Below are positions 23,873 to 26,237 of a stretch of DNA of 26,237 nucleotides, piece after piece (the first letter of the stretch is position 1; each line of letters opens with the position of its first letter). The DNA comes from a virus. The translations under genes and the position numbers were made by a program. The stretch lies in the IMG/VR virus record IMGVR_UViG_3300044535_001773, positions 1-26,237 of that record; one strand, written 5' to 3'. The notes below the pieces were generated by a model. That model did not search any database, was not told the origin of the DNA, and worked only from the letters and a program-made list of their open reading frames with translations.

Positions 23873-25085
23873 TACAGAGGCTAGGCTAATATCTGCAGTG
23901 CTGCAAGATAAGCAAGTGCACGTATTGCTACAGGCAAATGTAGAAAACATTTTGCGTACACACAACGACGTCTGGCAGTTTATTCGTAAATACGCTGAAG
24001 CTAATGGAACCGTACCGCCAACAAGTTTAGTCGTAGAAAAGTTTAGGGATTTTTCTCTTGTAGATAATGTAGGTGCAACAAAGCATCACTTAGAGGAATT
24101 GCAAGGGCAGTATTTAAATGACAGTCTAAAAGAAATCTTAATGACTACAGCCTCTGATGTTCAAAGTGGCAAGGGTGCAGAGGCACTAGAAAACATAATC
24201 ACAAAAACGTCAGAGCTTAAGAAAAACACTGCAGTAATTAGAGACATCGATGTTACAGATATTGATTCAGCAGTTGCATATTTTGAGAATGTTCAACGCC
24301 AAAAAGATTTAGGAATGCTAGGTATAAAAACTGGTCTGCCAGGTTTTGACAACTATCTCCCCTCTGGGATTATGCCAGGACAGCTTGGGGTATTCCTTGC
24401 CTATCCTGGCATTGGTAAGTCTTGGCTATCTCTATACTTTGCAGTACAGGCTTGGAAGCAGGGCAAGTCCCCTATGGTTATTAGCTTAGAAATGTCAGAA
24501 ACAGAGGTTCGTAATCGTGTGTTTACAATTATGGGCGAGGGCCTTTGGTCCCATCGAAAGATTAGTAATGGTGAGATTGATATTGAGGATCTAAAGCGTT
24601 GGCATAAATCTAACGTACAGGGCAAGCCAGAGTTTCATATTATCTCCAATGATACTGGTGGAGAAATTACACCATCTGTTTTACGTGGAAAGATTGATCA
24701 GTATAAGCCAGACTTTGTTATTGTAGATTACTTGCAGCTAATGAGCCCAAACCAAAAGTCAGACAACGAAACTGTAAGAATGAAGAATCTGTCTCGTGAA
24801 CTAAAGCTAATGGCTATTGGAGAAGAGGTTCCGATTATGGCTATTTCTTCTGCCACACCAGATGATGTTACAAAGCTGGATACTGTTCCTACTCTAGGTC
24901 AGACAGCTTGGTCACGTCAGATAGCTTATGATGCTGACTGGGTTCTTGCAATGGGTAGGGCTGCTAATAGCGATATCCTAGAATGCGTATTTAGAAAAAA
25001 CCGTAATGGGTTTATGGGGGATTTCCTTGTGCAAGCTGATTTTGACAAGGGATGGTACAAATATAAAGATTATGAAGATAAGTAG
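23865..25085 (+). CDS. Replicative DNA helicase, DnaB type
   Basis: This 406-residue protein should be the hexameric helicase that unwinds DNA at the phage fork. Residues 1-110 are the helical N-terminal domain that contacts primase. Residues 150-406 are the RecA-type motor: Walker A AYPGIGKS (179-186), the ISLEMS motif with the catalytic Glu209, Walker B VIVDYLQLM (285-293) with Gln291, and the arginine-finger region FRKNRNGF (376-383). The GTG start at 23865 overlaps the previous gene by eight bases and gives the expected DnaB-type N-terminus (NNTEARLISAVL). Length is slightly below cellular DnaB (about 450-470). A primase follows one gene later, completing a helicase-primase pair. Confidence 0.93.
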   Translation: MNNTEARLISAVLQDKQVHVLLQANVENILRTHNDVWQFIRKYAEANGTVPPTSLVVEKFRDFSLVDNVGATKHHLEELQGQYLNDSLKEILMTTASDVQSGKGAEALENIITKTSELKKNTAVIRDIDVTDIDSAVAYFENVQRQKDLGMLGIKTGLPGFDNYLPSGIMPGQLGVFLAYPGIGKSWLSLYFAVQAWKQGKSPMVISLEMSETEVRNRVFTIMGEGLWSHRKISNGEIDIEDLKRWHKSNVQGKPEFHIISNDTGGEITPSVLRGKIDQYKPDFVIVDYLQLMSPNQKSDNETVRMKNLSRELKLMAIGEEVPIMAISSATPDDVTKLDTVPTLGQTAWSRQIAYDADWVLAMGRAANSDILECVFRKNRNGFMGDFLVQADFDKGWYKYKDYEDK

Positions 25086-25086
25086 T

Positions 25087-25092
25087 TATAAT
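25087..25092 (+). promoter_or_regulatory. -10 box for a candidate leaderless transcript
   Basis: TATAAT ends five bases before the ATG at 25098, the same spacing as at 22338-22349. No ribosome binding site is present. The box is preceded by AGT rather than TGN, so it lacks the extended element. Confidence 0.5.
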
Positions 25093-25097
25093 AATGT

Positions 25098-25424
25098 ATG
25101 GACAACATACATCATAAAACCATCAAAAGGTTCTTCTTAAGTGGAAACATTTATGATGATTCAACAATCTTAAAACTAAAAACTGAATATATTAGACTTC
25201 TGGTCTCTGAAATGAATCTTTCTGGGTATGTTCCTAGATTTGATATTGACCCAGACTTCACAATAAGCTATAATGAAAAAGTAGAAATATTTGAATTTAA
25301 GTTATCAATATACGGAACATATGTAGGAAAGAAAAAAGTAAAATGGATAATAGGACTAGACGGAACAAAGGTAATTTATACACAAAAGAGCAAGTCCAAA
25401 GAGTTCTTGCAGGATCAGGTGTAG
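25098..25424 (+). CDS. Small protein between helicase and primase, function unknown
   Basis: The 108-residue product has a helical N-terminal half (HHKTIKRFFLSGN, ILKLKTEYIRLLVSEMNLSG) and a beta-rich C-terminal half (FDIDPDFTISYN, KVEIFEFKLSIYGTYVGKKK, then VKWIIGLDGTKVIY). It is basic toward the end. The last 82 bases overlap the proposed primase start in another frame. I do not recognise the family. Its position inside the replication module suggests an accessory role, which cannot be specified. The start has a -10 box five bases upstream and no ribosome binding site. Confidence 0.66.
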   Translation: MDNIHHKTIKRFFLSGNIYDDSTILKLKTEYIRLLVSEMNLSGYVPRFDIDPDFTISYNEKVEIFEFKLSIYGTYVGKKKVKWIIGLDGTKVIYTQKSKSKEFLQDQV

Positions 25425-26237
25425 ATGTTTATTCTGAACTAGACGCTGACTTCATAATCTTTTGTCCTTTTCACAATAACTACCGCAGCCCAGCGGGAGA
25501 AATAAATAAAAGCACAGGCATATTTTATTGCTTTTCTTGTCAAAAAACATCTGACCTTGTTGAGTTTGTAATGTTTACTTCTAATAGAACATACTTTGAG
25601 TCAGTCCGTTTTATTAAAAGTAAAGAACAAGAAAGCAACCTTGAGCAAGAAATGGTTAGACAGCTTCACACAAAGCAAGACTATGTGCTTTATGACGAGT
25701 TGCAAGTTAAAAGACTTCACCAGCAAGCTGTAGATTCTCCAAGAGCAACTAGCTACTTCTATGGCAGAAGAATTACTCAAGACTCTATCTTAAAGTTTGG
25801 TTTAGGATTTTCTGAAAATCAGGATATGGTTACTATTCCAGTGCACTCACCAGACGGTATGCTACTTGGATTTGTTGGAAGATCTATTGAGGGTAAAGAT
25901 TTTAAAAATACTCCAGGACTTCCAAAAAGCAAAACTTTGTTTAACCTAAATCGTGTTAAGACTGCAGACAAGGTTTATGTGGTAGAATCATCTTTTGATG
26001 CAATTAGGTTAGACCAAATAGGATTTCCAGCAGTTGCTACTTTAGGTGCAAATGTTTCGGCAATGCAAATAGAACTTCTTCAGAAATATTTTAATAACGT
26101 AATTGTTATTGCAGATAATGATGAAGCGGGCGGAAACATGAAGAATAGGCTTTTAGAAAAGCTTGGATCTCGTGTTTCTGTTATACAACTAAATAATAAA
26201 TATAAGGATATTGGGGATATGTCAGATGAAGATATTA
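25343..26237 (+). CDS. DNA primase, 3' partial
   Basis: The frame is open to the end of the window and gives 298 residues. The N-terminus carries a CHC2-type zinc finger: Cys41-Pro-Phe-His44 and Cys63-Phe-Ser-Cys66 (FCPFHNN, YCFSCQK), which binds DNA. A TOPRIM catalytic region follows, with VYVVESSFDAIRL (Glu215) and VIVIADNDEAGG (Asp258, Asp260), the conserved acidic residues that bind metal for RNA primer synthesis. I chose the ATG at 25343 because it gives a plausible start (MDNRTRRNKGNLYTKEQVQR); it overlaps the preceding gene by 82 bases. The next in-frame methionine is well inside the protein, beyond the zinc finger. The product would prime DNA synthesis with the helicase encoded nearby. 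Confidence 0.9.
   Translation, partial: MDNRTRRNKGNLYTKEQVQRVLAGSGVDVYSELDADFIIFCPFHNNYRSPAGEINKSTGIFYCFSCQKTSDLVEFVMFTSNRTYFESVRFIKSKEQESNLEQEMVRQLHTKQDYVLYDELQVKRLHQQAVDSPRATSYFYGRRITQDSILKFGLGFSENQDMVTIPVHSPDGMLLGFVGRSIEGKDFKNTPGLPKSKTLFNLNRVKTADKVYVVESSFDAIRLDQIGFPAVATLGANVSAMQIELLQKYFNNVIVIADNDEAGGNMKNRLLEKLGSRVSVIQLNNKYKDIGDMSDEDI

Noticed and set aside
1-26237. tRNA genes, CRISPR arrays, insertion sequences, attachment sites and lysis genes
   Set aside because: I looked for cloverleaf-like sequences, regularly spaced repeats, transposase or integrase motifs and endolysin or holin patterns and found none. The non-coding gaps are all under 100 bases.

Overview
This window is part of the genome of a tailed double-stranded DNA phage. 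The HK97-type capsid, tail tube, pair of tail chaperones and very long tape measure, with no sheath gene, indicate a non-contractile (siphovirus-type) tail. Every gene I can support lies on the + strand. The DNA is AT-rich by eye. Several gene starts have a -10 box 5-6 bases before the ATG and no ribosome binding site, the arrangement of leaderless genes common in Actinobacteria. The tape measure repeats and chaperone sequences also look actinophage-like to me. An AT-rich actinobacterial host is therefore my inference; nothing in the sequence proves it.

Layout. 1-1512: the 3' end of a coiled-coil capsid-assembly protein, then the major capsid protein, closed by a strong terminator. 1570-4520: a promoter, then a tightly overlapping set of a small post-capsid protein, head-tail adaptor, stopper, gp10-like neck protein and tail terminator protein. 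4527-5329: the tail tube gene, with its own promoter and terminator. 5334-6423: two tail assembly chaperones encoded as separate paralogous genes, one long and one short. 6442-14799: a 2785-residue tape measure protein. 14799-22792: distal tail protein, a 1544-residue hub and minor tail or fibre proteins. 22797-26237: a MerR-like DNA-binding protein, two small proteins, a DnaB-type helicase, a small unknown protein and a DNA primase that runs off the end. No lysis, terminase, portal, integrase, tRNA or CRISPR sequence was seen.

How it works together. The structural genes follow the canonical head-connector-tail order. Protein dosage seems to be set by local promoters and terminators and by codon choice: the capsid, tube and short chaperone genes use AAG for lysine and CGN for arginine far more than their neighbours. 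The replication genes follow a near-consensus promoter buried in the 3' end of the MerR-like gene.

Most notable points: (1) the tape measure carries a region of about 270 residues that reads like a protein-kinase-fold domain, flanked by two copies of a VPGPKGAGD..PAMLSPGEAVIP module; (2) the usual programmed frameshift for the tail chaperones appears to be replaced by a gene duplication with separate promoters; (3) repeated extended -10 promoters and candidate leaderless starts.
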